DNA of 64,000 nt, from the NCBI RefSeq assembly GCF_024753565.1, contig NZ_JANTPT010000001.1, forward strand, positions 1,383,969-1,447,968, in the 5' to 3' direction. Below are positions 1 through 8,032 of the stretch, in pieces. Each line of letters opens with the position of its first letter. Within the stretch, counting starts at the first letter, position 1. The notes below the pieces were generated by a model. The model had not been told where the DNA came from, made no database searches, and was given only the letters and a program-made list of their open reading frames with translations. Both the position numbers and the translations under genes were made by a program. The stretch comes from Mechercharimyces sp. CAU 1602 (lineage in GTDB: Bacteria; Bacillota; Bacilli; Thermoactinomycetales; JANTPT01).

Positions 1-312
1 AATCAAGTGGACTTCTGTCTCCGCATCTTTTTCAATACGATGCGCTTGATCGGTGATTAACTGTGACCACCTCATCGTTAGCGTCGTCGTATAACGCTCT
101 ACACAGCGTGAACAGTCAAACACCGCTTCCGCCGTTTGTTTCCCAGTAAGACGATACAATCCCTCTTCCCGCTCAGCTTTCACTTCCACCTGTAACGGAC
201 TCAAACTTTGCAATTGAGATATCTGTGCCCAATCTTCTCTCTTCAATTCTACCGTCGCTTTCCATACCCGTGTTTCGTCCATCTGATGAAGTTCAATTAA
301 GGAAATTTGCAA
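1..312 (-). CDS. ylbN: DUF177/YceD-family protein, 3' end cut by the window
   Basis: This is the first 104 residues of a YceD-type protein (DUF177), a small acidic protein usually encoded just upstream of rpmF (ribosomal protein L32). The family signature Cys-x-x-Cys is visible (DCSRCVERY, about residue 70). No ATG fits the start. A TTG at 312-310 lies six bases after a strong GAAGGAGTG ribosome-binding site (319-327), so I chose it. It follows ylbL on the same strand, as in Bacillus (ylbK-ylbL-...-ylbN-rpmF). The reading frame runs off the left edge of the window. The exact role of the family in Bacillota is not known. Confidence 0.85.
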   Translation of the reverse strand, partial: MQISLIELHQMDETRVWKATVELKREDWAQISQLQSLSPLQVEVKAEREEGLYRLTGKQTAEAVFDCSRCVERYTTTLTMRWSQLITDQAHRIEKDAETEVHLI

Positions 313-340
313 CCTGTTCACTCCTTCAAAACAAAAAACA

Positions 341-1420
341 TTATAAGATAAGTACTTGGCTTGTGTCAAGGTTTTTAGCTTGTCGCTTTTCTGGCAAGGT
401 CTCTAAATACATTACCGCTTCCTCCAAAGAAGAAACAGGAACGACTCTAATATCTAATCCATCTCTTTTGACTCTCTCCCTCGCATCATGTGTATTACGC
501 TCCGTTTCTGTACGGTCTCGCGGCACGAAAAAGAGCTCCGCTCCAGCTTGCTCAGCCGCTAATACCTTATATGAAGCACCTCCGATCTGACCTACTTCTC
601 CCGTTGTCGATAGCGTGCCAGTCCCAGCAACTTTATATCCCTTAGACAAATCCCCTTCGCTTAAAAGGTCCACCATCTGCAAAGCAAACAACAACCCTGC
701 CGAAGGACCACCAATCTCCTCTACCGCTATCTCAACTTCTGGCTTTGTTTCAACTTCACGGTCGACGACAGGAACGATCCCCATCCCCACGTTAGCACTT
801 GGATCCTCAGATAGCGGACGTAGGGTAATCGTCCCTTTCCTTCTTTCTCTTTGCCGTTCATACACGATATCTACCTTATCCCCTGTTTTTTTTTCATCCA
901 ATAACTCCCCTAATTGCTCAACACTATTCACCCTCTCTCCATCGACAGCAACCAGGACATCACCGGGCATTAACTCCCTGGTTGCTCCCATCCCCTCCAC
1001 TACACGCAAAATTTTTAACCCGCGGTTATCCACTGTGACATCTTTCTCCGCAAATGTATAGGCAGCAATAATGGCCGCTTCTTGCGAGGACTCCATCATC
1101 TCCTCTTGTCGCACCCGATACTCCTGCGGGTCTTCCCCTTTTATCACTACTTCTTCCTCCGCGATCAATTCAGAATCTCGGTCTACATTGGCATACACGT
1201 ACCAAAAGATATTTCCTTTCACCAGTGAAATCGTCGTTAAATAAAAGCGATGATAGATGTCTTCTTCTCCTGCAATCGACATCATTGAACCCACATCCTG
1301 TGCTGAACCTGGTTTCATCACATAGTACGGTACCGGAACCAGCAAGATGGACAACATAAAAAACACCATGAGGATGCTTTTATAAGGTATTTTTCTAGTC
1401 CAGTTCCTTTGACTCCTCAT
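341..1420 (-). CDS. ylbL: Membrane-anchored PDZ / Lon-type serine protease (YlbL, SepM-like)
   Basis: The 359-residue protein has one N-terminal membrane segment (residues 15-33), a PDZ domain (about 135-205) and a C-terminal S16 Lon-like domain. The Ser-Lys dyad is visible: Ser240 in GGPSAG and Lys285 in GGASYKV. The active site therefore faces outside the cell. Relatives include Bacillus YlbL, linked to DNA-damage checkpoint recovery, and streptococcal SepM, which trims a competence pheromone. The start overlaps the end of ylbK by 26 bases, which suggests translational coupling. The substrate here is unknown. Confidence 0.9.
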   Translation of the reverse strand: MRSQRNWTRKIPYKSILMVFFMLSILLVPVPYYVMKPGSAQDVGSMMSIAGEEDIYHRFYLTTISLVKGNIFWYVYANVDRDSELIAEEEVVIKGEDPQEYRVRQEEMMESSQEAAIIAAYTFAEKDVTVDNRGLKILRVVEGMGATRELMPGDVLVAVDGERVNSVEQLGELLDEKKTGDKVDIVYERQRERRKGTITLRPLSEDPSANVGMGIVPVVDREVETKPEVEIAVEEIGGPSAGLLFALQMVDLLSEGDLSKGYKVAGTGTLSTTGEVGQIGGASYKVLAAEQAGAELFFVPRDRTETERNTHDARERVKRDGLDIRVVPVSSLEEAVMYLETLPEKRQAKNLDTSQVLIL

Positions 1421-2207
1421 CTGAACCTTCTTCCCCCCAGTGATCTATCAAATGCTGAATGCGTTCCACTTGGATCGTAGCTGCCTCCACTCCACGAGCA
1501 ATACATGTTTTTGCTTCTGTAAAAGCTGTAGCACTAATTCTATCCATATCAGGGTGAATGATTACATCTGCATCCAAAATCCGCTCGCTTAAGATTTCAC
1601 GTTCCATCAAAATAATGGACTCCAAAATCACATCAAATATTGTGTTAATTTGCGTAGACGGAGAACGAGGATGTACATCGACTGCGATCACCAGATCCGC
1701 CCCCATTTCCCGCACAACTGAAATGGGGACACGGTCAATCACACCCCCATCAACAAGAACTTGCTCCCCTTGTCGAACCGGCTCAAATATACCTGGGATA
1801 GAAATACTGGCTCGAACAGCCTCGTCGGTAGGACCATGAGTGAAGACAACACGTTTTCCCTGAGTTAAATCAGTTGCCACTACTGCAGTCGGAATATCTA
1901 ACTCTTCTAACCGCTTTTTCTTTGTTAAAAGACGAACCAATTCCCGTGCTTTTTCTCCGCTTAACAAACCCTTTTTTGGAATGGTAAAGTCAAGCCAAAC
2001 TTTACGCTTCAAGTTTACTGCCAATTGTTCTGCCATATGAATAGGAAACCCACTAGCATAAATGCTTCCCACCAAACTTCCCATACTACTTCCTGCAATA
2101 TAGTCGATGGGGATACCTGCATCTACTAACACCTTAATAACCCCAATATGAGCCAACCCTCTAGCTCCGCCCGCACCTAATGCTAATCCCACTTTCGGTC
2201 GTGACAC
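1395..2207 (-). CDS. ylbK: Patatin-like phospholipase / esterase (YlbK, RssA-type)
   Basis: A 270-residue patatin-family lipid hydrolase. It shows the oxyanion loop GAGGARG (11-17), the nucleophile elbow GSSMG with Ser41, and the catalytic Asp153 in the DGG motif, so the Ser-Asp dyad is intact. Length and lack of a signal peptide match the short cytoplasmic RssA/YlbK group. Its physiological substrate is not established. It is the first gene of the minus-strand ylbK-ylbL-ylbN set, and it is divergent from ylbJ across about 165 bases. Confidence 0.9.
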   Translation of the reverse strand: MSRPKVGLALGAGGARGLAHIGVIKVLVDAGIPIDYIAGSSMGSLVGSIYASGFPIHMAEQLAVNLKRKVWLDFTIPKKGLLSGEKARELVRLLTKKKRLEELDIPTAVVATDLTQGKRVVFTHGPTDEAVRASISIPGIFEPVRQGEQVLVDGGVIDRVPISVVREMGADLVIAVDVHPRSPSTQINTIFDVILESIILMEREILSERILDADVIIHPDMDRISATAFTEAKTCIARGVEAATIQVERIQHLIDHWGEEGSDEESKELD

Positions 2208-2313
2208 TTCCCTCTCTCCCCTCTCATGCTGAGGGCGAATACAAAATTTAGGATCCCCTCACCTTATCCGTTCCCACGATTCAAGAAATTTAAGCACCTG
2301 TCGCTAATAGCGG

Positions 2314-2341
2314 TCTAATTTGGACAACGTGTGCGTACACT
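2314..2341 (+). promoter_or_regulatory. Candidate sigma-E promoter of ylbJ
   Basis: TCTAATT (2314-2320) and CGTACACT (2334-2341) are 13 bases apart. They match the sigma-E consensus (KMATATT / CATACAMT) at 5 of 7 and 7 of 8 positions. The start codon of ylbJ is 31 bases downstream. Bacillus ylbJ is a known mother-cell gene of the sigma-E regulon, which supports the reading. The match was made by eye. Confidence 0.5.
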
Positions 2342-2372
2342 TGGGACAAAGATTAGTGTTAGGAGGCCTTCC

Positions 2373-3641
2373 ATGCAAACATCTAACTCCATCTTCTCAC
2401 ATCGCTTACAGACCGCTGTGCTTGGACTGGCATCCCTTCTGCTCGCGCTCTCCCTCATCTCTTTTCCCGAAGCTTCGTTTCAATCATCGCTGAAAGGACT
2501 TAAAATCTGGTGGGAGGTCGTATTCCCTGCCCTTCTCCCCTTCTTCGTCGCTGCTGAAATATTGATGGGCTTTGGCGTGGTTCACTTGCTCGGCGTATTA
2601 CTGGAGCCATTGATGCGTCCCTTCTTTCGTATCCCAGGTACCGGTGGTTTTGTCCTCGCCATGGGCTTAGCCTCTGGCTATCCAATCGGTGCTCAGTTAA
2701 CGGCTCGCTTACGTGAACAAGAACTGATCTCACGCTCAGAAGGGGAACGTCTGGTCTCTTTTGCCAACACGGCTGATCCTCTCTTTATTATCGGCGCTGT
2801 AGCCGTTGGTTTCTTTCATGATGTTACTCTAGGAATCATTATGACCATCATTCATTATCTCTCTAGCTTTATTCTAGGTTTTCTGATGCGTTTTCACGAC
2901 CCACACGGCCCAGTCACACCACCTACCACCCATCACGATTCCCACGGTCTTCTTTTGCGATCTCTGCAAGCGATGCACCGTGCTCGACTTGCTGATGGTC
3001 GTACTTTAGGGAAACTTCTTGGTGAATCAATCAGCACATCCATTCAATCCCTGCTTACTATTGGCGGCTTTATTATTCTTTTCTCCGTCTTGATCGAATT
3101 GCTCCAACAAGTAGGTATCACTCATTTATTCGCTTCTTTGATCGGTACACTCTTAGCGGTCGTACACCTTCCAGAAGCGTTAGCCCCTCCGCTCATCTCA
3201 GGTGCTTTTGAAATCACGTTGGGCTCACAGATGACTTCTGAAGCAGCTCGTCAAATCCCCTTAGTATACAAAGCGATGATCGTAAGTGGAATTATCGCAT
3301 GGAGCGGACTTTCTGTTCATGCGCAAGTCGCTAGTATCCTAAGTCGTACGGATATTCGCTACTCCCCTTACCTCGTCGCTCGCTCCATTCACTCCTTGCT
3401 CGCCGGTGTGCTTACTTTTTTACTATGGAGCCCGTTACACCAATGGATTAGCTCAACTCCTGCCCTCTTGCCCGTTTTTTTCCCTACTGCCTCCGCTGGA
3501 GTACAGTTTCAGCCCTGGAACTGGTGGCAATTGATCGCGAGCAGTATAAGTTTACTAATCCTGACTATGATTTTGTTTTCGCTCTTTCTTCATAGTATGC
3601 GAAAGCTGCAACTGATGATTAGGAATAGCAGTATTCGCTAG
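2373..3641 (+). CDS. ylbJ: Sporulation integral membrane protein YlbJ
   Basis: The 422-residue polytopic membrane protein has about eight to ten hydrophobic segments, including the conserved stretch around VFPALLPFFVAAEILMGFG near the N terminus and GLASGYPIGA after it. It belongs to the YlbJ family of nucleoside-recognition-domain membrane proteins, needed in the mother cell for heat-resistant spores in Bacillus. I start it at the ATG at 2373, eight bases after AGGAGG (2361-2366), rather than at an in-frame codon 42 bases upstream that has no ribosome-binding site. It converges with coaD, whose stop is about 25 bases away. Confidence 0.9.
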   Translation: MQTSNSIFSHRLQTAVLGLASLLLALSLISFPEASFQSSLKGLKIWWEVVFPALLPFFVAAEILMGFGVVHLLGVLLEPLMRPFFRIPGTGGFVLAMGLASGYPIGAQLTARLREQELISRSEGERLVSFANTADPLFIIGAVAVGFFHDVTLGIIMTIIHYLSSFILGFLMRFHDPHGPVTPPTTHHDSHGLLLRSLQAMHRARLADGRTLGKLLGESISTSIQSLLTIGGFIILFSVLIELLQQVGITHLFASLIGTLLAVVHLPEALAPPLISGAFEITLGSQMTSEAARQIPLVYKAMIVSGIIAWSGLSVHAQVASILSRTDIRYSPYLVARSIHSLLAGVLTFLLWSPLHQWISSTPALLPVFFPTASAGVQFQPWNWWQLIASSISLLILTMILFSLFLHSMRKLQLMIRNSSIR

Positions 3642-3667
3642 CCTGTCCATCACTTGCAGCCCGATCC

Positions 3668-4153
3668 TTACAAAGAGCCGAAATATTTTTCTTTCAATGC
3701 TTCTTCCGCCACTGGGGGAACTAACTCAGATACATCTGCTCCATGACGAGCCACTTCTTTCACCATCCGGGAACTGATAAAGGAGTGGTTATTATTTGTC
3801 ATCAGAAACATCGTTTCAATATCAGGTGCCATTTTTCGATTGATAGAAGCAATTTGTAATTCATATTCAAAATCCGAGATCGCCCGCAATCCACGCAAGA
3901 TTACTTTCGCTTGTTTCGCGCGCATATAATCAACGACCAATCCATCAAACGAATCCACTTCTACATGGGGAAGATGCTGTGTCGCTTGCCTAATCAAAGC
4001 TGTCCGTTCTTCCACCGTAAATAAGGGTTTTTTTTCTGCATTATGAAAAACAGCAATAATAAGCTTGTCAAAAACTTGTGCTCCTCGTTCGATCAAATCG
4101 AGGTGTCCATATGTAATAGGATCAAAACTGCCTGAGTAGACGGCGATTTTCAT
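3668..4153 (-). CDS. coaD: Phosphopantetheine adenylyltransferase
   Basis: CoaD converts 4'-phosphopantetheine and ATP to dephospho-CoA, the fourth step of coenzyme A synthesis. The 161-residue length is typical. The nucleotidyl-transferase signature [10 protein letters not shown] (8-17, with catalytic His17) and the C-terminal ISSR motif are both present. Its start codon lies three bases after the stop of rsmD, and the rsmD-coaD pair is widely conserved in Bacillota. The other CoA genes seen here, coaBC, are about 27 kb away. Confidence 0.96.
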   Translation of the reverse strand: MKIAVYSGSFDPITYGHLDLIERGAQVFDKLIIAVFHNAEKKPLFTVEERTALIRQATQHLPHVEVDSFDGLVVDYMRAKQAKVILRGLRAISDFEYELQIASINRKMAPDIETMFLMTNNNHSFISSRMVKEVARHGADVSELVPPVAEEALKEKYFGSL

Positions 4154-4156
4154 GCA

Positions 4157-4720
4157 TCATTCTCCTTTATCTCTTTTACGTTCGTATAAATGTATCGTCG
4201 TATCACCATAGGAAAGGATCCGTACTCGCTCCAGCTCACCTAGCTCTGCTGGCATCTGACGAACTGTAGGTTGTTCTAAGACGATCATGCCCTCAGTCGT
4301 GAGCAACTGTGCAACAGAGACTAGTTCTAATAGCTCTAGCGCAACGTCATCCCCATAGGGGGGATCCATAAAAATAAGGTCAAACCCCTTCTGCTCTTTG
4401 CCCAGCTTACGCAATACCATTCGTGCGTCTCCTCGTATCACTTTCTGCTCGGGAGCTCGTACCACTTCTAAGTTCTTTCTCACTACATCAAGACTAGTTC
4501 TAGCTACATCCACAAAGATCGCTTCAGTACAACCTCGGCTCAGTGCCTCGATACCCAATGCACCCGTGCCTGCAAATAAATCTAGCACACGTCCCCCTGT
4601 AAAAAATGGACCGATCACTTGAAAGAGTGACTCTTTTACACGATCCGTCGTTGGACGTACGCGATTTCCGGCCACTGCTTTCAAACGCGCCCCTCTGTAA
4701 TCCCCTGCAATCACTCGCAT
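4157..4720 (-). CDS. rsmD: 16S rRNA (guanine(966)-N(2))-methyltransferase
   Basis: A 187-residue Rossmann methyltransferase that modifies G966 of 16S rRNA (E. coli numbering). The SAM-binding motif DLFAGTGALGIEALSRG follows an N-terminal RNA-recognition part that begins MRVIAGDYRGARL. The catalytic N6/N2-methylase motif DPPY lies near residue 120. In Bacillus this gene (ylbH) is preceded by the csfG RNA, and the same neighbour is seen here at 4861-5008 on the other strand. Confidence 0.95.
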   Translation of the reverse strand: MRVIAGDYRGARLKAVAGNRVRPTTDRVKESLFQVIGPFFTGGRVLDLFAGTGALGIEALSRGCTEAIFVDVARTSLDVVRKNLEVVRAPEQKVIRGDARMVLRKLGKEQKGFDLIFMDPPYGDDVALELLELVSVAQLLTTEGMIVLEQPTVRQMPAELGELERVRILSYGDTTIHLYERKRDKGE

Positions 4721-4826
4721 AGCGGTCCTCCCCCCTCTTTTCTTATCTATATCATCCTACCACAAACCAAAAAAGATCCAAACATCCCTCCCACATCCCG
4801 TATCAGGAAATAATTTAACCAGGGTT

Positions 4827-4855
4827 GAATAAAAGGTGAGGATAAGGAGAAAATA
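4827..4855 (+). promoter_or_regulatory. Candidate forespore (sigma-F/sigma-G) promoter of csfG
   Basis: GAATA at 4827-4831 resembles the -35 element of sigma-F/G promoters. GGAGAAAATA at 4846-4855 fits the sigma-F -10 pattern GGnnAnAHTR at every defined position. The gap between them is 14 bases, slightly short. The predicted start lies at the base of the first csfG hairpin. Bacillus csfG is forespore-specific, in agreement. Confidence 0.45.
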
Positions 4856-4860
4856 ACAAA

Positions 4861-5008
4861 TGACAGCATTCAGTAAGACTGAGTGCTGTCAACCGCGGAG
4901 AAGACTTACGTTTCCCCATAAGCTCTTCCTCCGGTTTCTCCTCTCCCATTCAGTATCTGCTTCCTTTCGCAGGTACATAGACCCGCTATCTAGGCGGGTC
5001 CTTTTTTT
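4861..5008 (+). ncRNA. csfG: CsfG sporulation small RNA
   Basis: The roughly 150-base segment has no credible reading frame. It contains a 12-pair 5' hairpin (4862-4873 with 4879-4890, loop TAAGA), two adjacent pyrimidine-rich tracts (4923-4932 and 4935-4947) and a final intrinsic terminator. Paired pyrimidine-rich loops and a position between ylbG and ylbH (rsmD) are the published hallmarks of CsfG, a forespore RNA widely conserved in endospore formers. Here it is divergent from rsmD, as expected. Its target is unknown. I infer identity from position and architecture, without an alignment. Confidence 0.72.
4979..5008 (+). terminator. Intrinsic terminator of csfG
   Basis: GACCCGC (4980-4986) pairs with GCGGGTC (4994-5000) around a seven-base loop and is followed by CTTTTTTT. 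Confidence 0.85.
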
Positions 5009-5024
5009 CTCTACCTTTTACACT

Positions 5025-5336
5025 TTACAAGGATTGCTTCATCCACATTCCCTGAATAGGGGTAACAATCCGTTCTGCAACCATCAAATCAATAATCCGG
5101 GATCCATATTCCTTTCGATAGGGGGAGTTTTCTAATTTTTCTCTCTCTGCGGGTGTAAAAAGACGTTCGCTCACACTTTTAGAAAATTGAAGCAATCCCA
5201 TTGTGCCTCTAGTATTTTTCACCTCACGAGCTTCCTCCATCAATTGTCTCAACGTCTGTTCTGTCACCGCTTGTCGACCGACTGTTTGATTAATGATCTG
5301 TACCAGCTCTTTATATAACTGATCTGCATTCCCCAT
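5025..5336 (-). CDS. Small protein of unknown function
   Basis: A 103-residue soluble protein rich in charged residues, predicted mostly helical, with no signal peptide or membrane segment. I chose the ATG at 5336 because AGGAGGAG sits five bases before it; an in-frame codon 30 bases upstream has no such site. I do not recognise a family. It does not resemble YlbE, YlbF or YlbG, which occupy this place beside csfG in Bacillus. It ends 17 bases from the csfG terminator, so the two are convergent. Confidence 0.7.
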   Translation of the reverse strand: MGNADQLYKELVQIINQTVGRQAVTEQTLRQLMEEAREVKNTRGTMGLLQFSKSVSERLFTPAEREKLENSPYRKEYGSRIIDLMVAERIVTPIQGMWMKQSL

Positions 5337-5505
5337 TCGTACTCCTCCTTTTTCTAAGGTGTTCACCTTATCTCTATGCCCTCATGCTGAAAAAGGGAAC
5401 TGTCTTGTTTAACCTTCTTTCTTTTCCATAAAATCAATGATAAAGAAAAAATTAAAAATAATTATTGAATGAAAGAAGTTTACCTTACTTTTTTCCCTTC
5501 TTCTA

Positions 5506-5534
5506 TTTACAAGGCTGTTTATATTTGGTATATT
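5506..5534 (+). promoter_or_regulatory. Strong sigma-A-type promoter of an unassigned transcript
   Basis: TTTACA (5506-5511) and TATATT (5529-5534) are exactly 17 bases apart, each one or two changes from consensus. Transcription would start near 5541. The only plus-strand elements downstream before the terminator at 5888-5916 are a folded region and a 39-codon frame. Confidence 0.6.
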
Positions 5535-5640
5535 AAGGGTAGGCCATTCCCTTCTTTTTACTCCAACCACAGATACAAATCTCTCTCATTTTTATAAAAT
5601 TATCATTATTCACTCTACGGCTCCGCGTCTTGCACACTTA

Positions 5641-5800
5641 TGACACTTTCGACCAGCCCAGCACGCTCTTCCGATTGACATCCAAGTATGACGGAGTTGG
5701 CCACAAACTAGACCGTCGTCAGCATCTAGTGGAAAGGGGGGGACGAGCGTGGAGAAATGGATACTCCTCTTCTCAACCGTTGTCAGGCTGGTCGAAACAT
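5641..5800 (+). promoter_or_regulatory. Long-range folded leader that pairs with a start codon
   Basis: Two nested, perfect long-distance pairings exist. Bases 5647-5658 (TTTCGACCAGCC) pair with 5786-5797. Bases 5662-5668 (CACGCTC) pair with 5745-5751 (GAGCGTG). The second stem contains the GTG start codon (5749-5751) of the small frame that follows. GACGG (5690-5694) and CCGTC (5713-5717) add an inner stem. Such a fold would hide the start codon, as in mRNAs of type I toxins or translationally gated genes. An equally possible reading is a free-standing structured RNA. No known RNA class was recognised. Confidence 0.5.
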
Positions 5801-5868
5801 TGTCGCACCTTTTTCATCGATATGGTAGGCGCGCCAAACGAAAATGTAGAAAAAAAGCCCCCTTCTAA
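5749..5868 (+). CDS. Possible 39-residue hydrophobic/basic peptide
   Basis: The frame starts with GTG, six bases after a purine-rich AAAGGGGGG ribosome-binding site. The predicted peptide has a hydrophobic segment (residues 4-22, beginning WILLFSTVV, with Arg and Glu inside) and then a tail with about ten Arg/Lys among the last 16 residues. That is the shape of small membrane-active or membrane-bound peptides. The frame is closed by TAA inside a hairpin and followed by a plus-strand terminator. It has its own promoter. No homologue is known to me, and coding is unproven. Confidence 0.4.
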   Translation: MEKWILLFSTVVRLVETLSHLFHRYGRRAKRKCRKKAPF

Positions 5869-5874
5869 GGGAGC
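5850..5874 (-). terminator. Terminator downstream of recG
   Basis: On the minus strand GCTCCCTT pairs with AAGGGGGC (one mismatch) and is followed by a run of seven T. It lies about 110 bases after the recG stop. Confidence 0.75.
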
Positions 5875-5887
5875 ATCATTCGCCACA

Positions 5888-5916
5888 AACCTAGAGGAAA
5901 TCTCTCTAGGTTTTTT
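5888..5916 (+). terminator. Plus-strand intrinsic terminator facing recG
   Basis: AACCTAGAG (5888-5896) and CTCTAGG (5904-5910) form a stem followed by TTTTTT. It closes the transcript that starts near 5541 and shows that a plus-strand gene exists here. Confidence 0.75.
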
Positions 5917-5983
5917 CCGTCACATCACCTATCCTATGCACCTTCGGAACATTTAAAACTTGTCTACACAAATTTCGACTTGT

Positions 5984-8032
5984 CTAGTCAACATTCTCAC
6001 GTTTTGCCTCTTCCGCTTGCAACCACTGATGCAGGTCGGCCAGATCCGTTCGCTGCCAAAAATCGTCTGCACGCAGCAATGTAGCAGCGTCATTGCGAGC
6101 GGTCTCCAAGATCTGTACATCCTCCATCAAATCAGCCACTTTAAACTCCGGCAGCCCACTTTGTTTAAAGCCGAAAAAATCACCTGGGCCACGCAATTCT
6201 AGATCGCGACGAGCAATTTCAAATCCGTCTGTCGTCTCCGTCATCACTCGCATCCGTTCGACACCGTTTTCTGAGTTAGGATCTGCCACCAAGATACATG
6301 TAGCGGCTGCGCTCCCACGCCCTACACGTCCACGCAATTGATGCAGCTGGGCTAAACCAAATCTGTTGGCATCATAGATCACCATCACTGTGGCATTCGG
6401 AACATTTACCCCTACCTCCACGACCGTGGTAGAGACGAGCACCTGCACATCGTTTGCAGCATATGCACGCATCACTTCATCTTTTTCCCGGGCTGCCATC
6501 TTACCGTGGAGAAGACCAATCTGATATTGGGAAAGTACTACTTTGAGCTGTTCATAAATTTCGTGTGCATTGGCAAGATCCACTTTTTCCGATTCCTCGA
6601 TCAAAGGACAGATCACATAAGCTTGATGTCCAGTACTGCACGCTTGATCAATAAACGAGATGACCTTCTCCCACGTACTCGGTTTGACCCAGTGAGTCTG
6701 AACCGGCTGGCGCCCGCGCGGCATCTCATCGATAACAGAAACATCCATATCACCAAATGCAGTGATAGATAGAGTACGCGGAATAGGGGTAGCCGTCATA
6801 TACAATACATCAGGCGTCTCACCTTTGGCACGTAAGTGCGCACGCTGTTTCACACCGAAGCGATGTTGTTCATCGGTAATTACCAGGCCCAACTTGGCGT
6901 AATCGACTCCTTCCTGAATCAACGCATGCGTTCCAACGACAATATCAGCTAAGCCATCTGCTATGCTGGCAAGTGCCTCCCTCTTCTCACCCACTGTCAT
7001 CCTTCCCGTGAGCGGCACCAGAGTTACACCTAGAGGGGCCAACAGCTCCGTGAGGGATTGTAGGTGTTGTTCCGCTAAAATCTCGGTAGGTACCATCATT
7101 GCTCCCTGGTAACCACTCAGATAAGATGCATACAAAGCAATCGCCGCCACAACGGTTTTACCCGAACCTACATCTCCTTGGACTAGGCGATTCATCGCCC
7201 CCACTGCTCTCATATCGCGTAAGATCTCTTTAACAACACGGTTTTGCGCCCCTGTCAATGGAAACGGTAACCCGTCTATTAGTGGTTTGAGTAACTCATC
7301 GGTAAATTGATGCTCAATTCCAGTTGAAACTGTTCGGTTCTGCTCACGCCAGGCTACCAGTTTCAATTGATACAGAAAAAGTTCCTCATACACCATCCGT
7401 CGTCTACCCAGTTCACCTATATATTGATCCTTAGGAAAGTGTAGACGATACATCGCTTCTGCTCGACCCATTAACTTATAGCGATCCACCAACTCTGTCG
7501 GTAGCACTTCCTTTACACTTCGCCCGTATTGCACAAAAGCTTGCTTAATCCATTTGCGCAGAGAATAGCTTTTGATCGCTCCTGAAACAGAATACACCGG
7601 TTCCAGTTGACCCTGTGCTCGCTTCTGTTCTTCAGCCGTCAGAAACGTTCGTTCCACAGTCAACTGCAACCGGTGCCGATCCCACTTTCCAGAAAGGACG
7701 ATAGACATTCCAGCATGTAGTTTATTTTTTAAATACGGTTGATTAAACCAGACTAACGTTAGCTGAATCCCTTCTACTTCCAGTTTCGCACTGATTCGTG
7801 ATTTCTTCTTACCAAACCAAGCCAAACTGACAGGACCATAGATCGTACCTCTAACGGTAGCGCGCTGATCGTGTTCCAACGTATGGATGGGTTGTATCCG
7901 ATAATCTTCATAGCGATATGGAAAGTACATCATTAGATCCAGCATGGACTTGATCCCCATCTTCGCTAGGTCTTGGGCTCTTGCTTCCCCCACACCCTCT
8001 AACCTTGTAATGGGAACTTGTTCAGGATTCAT
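5984..8032 (-). CDS. recG: ATP-dependent DNA helicase RecG
   Basis: A 682-residue superfamily 2 helicase that remodels stalled forks and Holliday junctions. It has an N-terminal wedge/OB region (about residues 1-160), then Walker A GDVGSGKT, a DEQH Walker B, and motif III TATPIPRTL. Motifs V and VI are also present (VGVNVPNATVMVI, QLRGRVGRG). The ATG start overlaps the stop of sdaAA by 11 bases. In Bacillus recG is followed by fapR-plsX. Here a terminator and a convergent small transcript follow instead. Confidence 0.97.
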   Translation of the reverse strand: MNPEQVPITRLEGVGEARAQDLAKMGIKSMLDLMMYFPYRYEDYRIQPIHTLEHDQRATVRGTIYGPVSLAWFGKKKSRISAKLEVEGIQLTLVWFNQPYLKNKLHAGMSIVLSGKWDRHRLQLTVERTFLTAEEQKRAQGQLEPVYSVSGAIKSYSLRKWIKQAFVQYGRSVKEVLPTELVDRYKLMGRAEAMYRLHFPKDQYIGELGRRRMVYEELFLYQLKLVAWREQNRTVSTGIEHQFTDELLKPLIDGLPFPLTGAQNRVVKEILRDMRAVGAMNRLVQGDVGSGKTVVAAIALYASYLSGYQGAMMVPTEILAEQHLQSLTELLAPLGVTLVPLTGRMTVGEKREALASIADGLADIVVGTHALIQEGVDYAKLGLVITDEQHRFGVKQRAHLRAKGETPDVLYMTATPIPRTLSITAFGDMDVSVIDEMPRGRQPVQTHWVKPSTWEKVISFIDQACSTGHQAYVICPLIEESEKVDLANAHEIYEQLKVVLSQYQIGLLHGKMAAREKDEVMRAYAANDVQVLVSTTVVEVGVNVPNATVMVIYDANRFGLAQLHQLRGRVGRGSAAATCILVADPNSENGVERMRVMTETTDGFEIARRDLELRGPGDFFGFKQSGLPEFKVADLMEDVQILETARNDAATLLRADDFWQRTDLADLHQWLQAEEAKRENVD

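Noticed and set aside
5541-5916. Possible tmRNA, 6S RNA or RNase P RNA (size about 375 bases)
   Set aside because: None of the invariant motifs of these RNAs could be found in the segment on either strand.
5630-5956. A 108-codon plus-strand frame
   Set aside because: It runs through the hairpin at 5857-5874 and the terminator at 5888-5916, has no ribosome-binding site, and its composition is not protein-like. The shorter GTG frame at 5749 fits the signals better.
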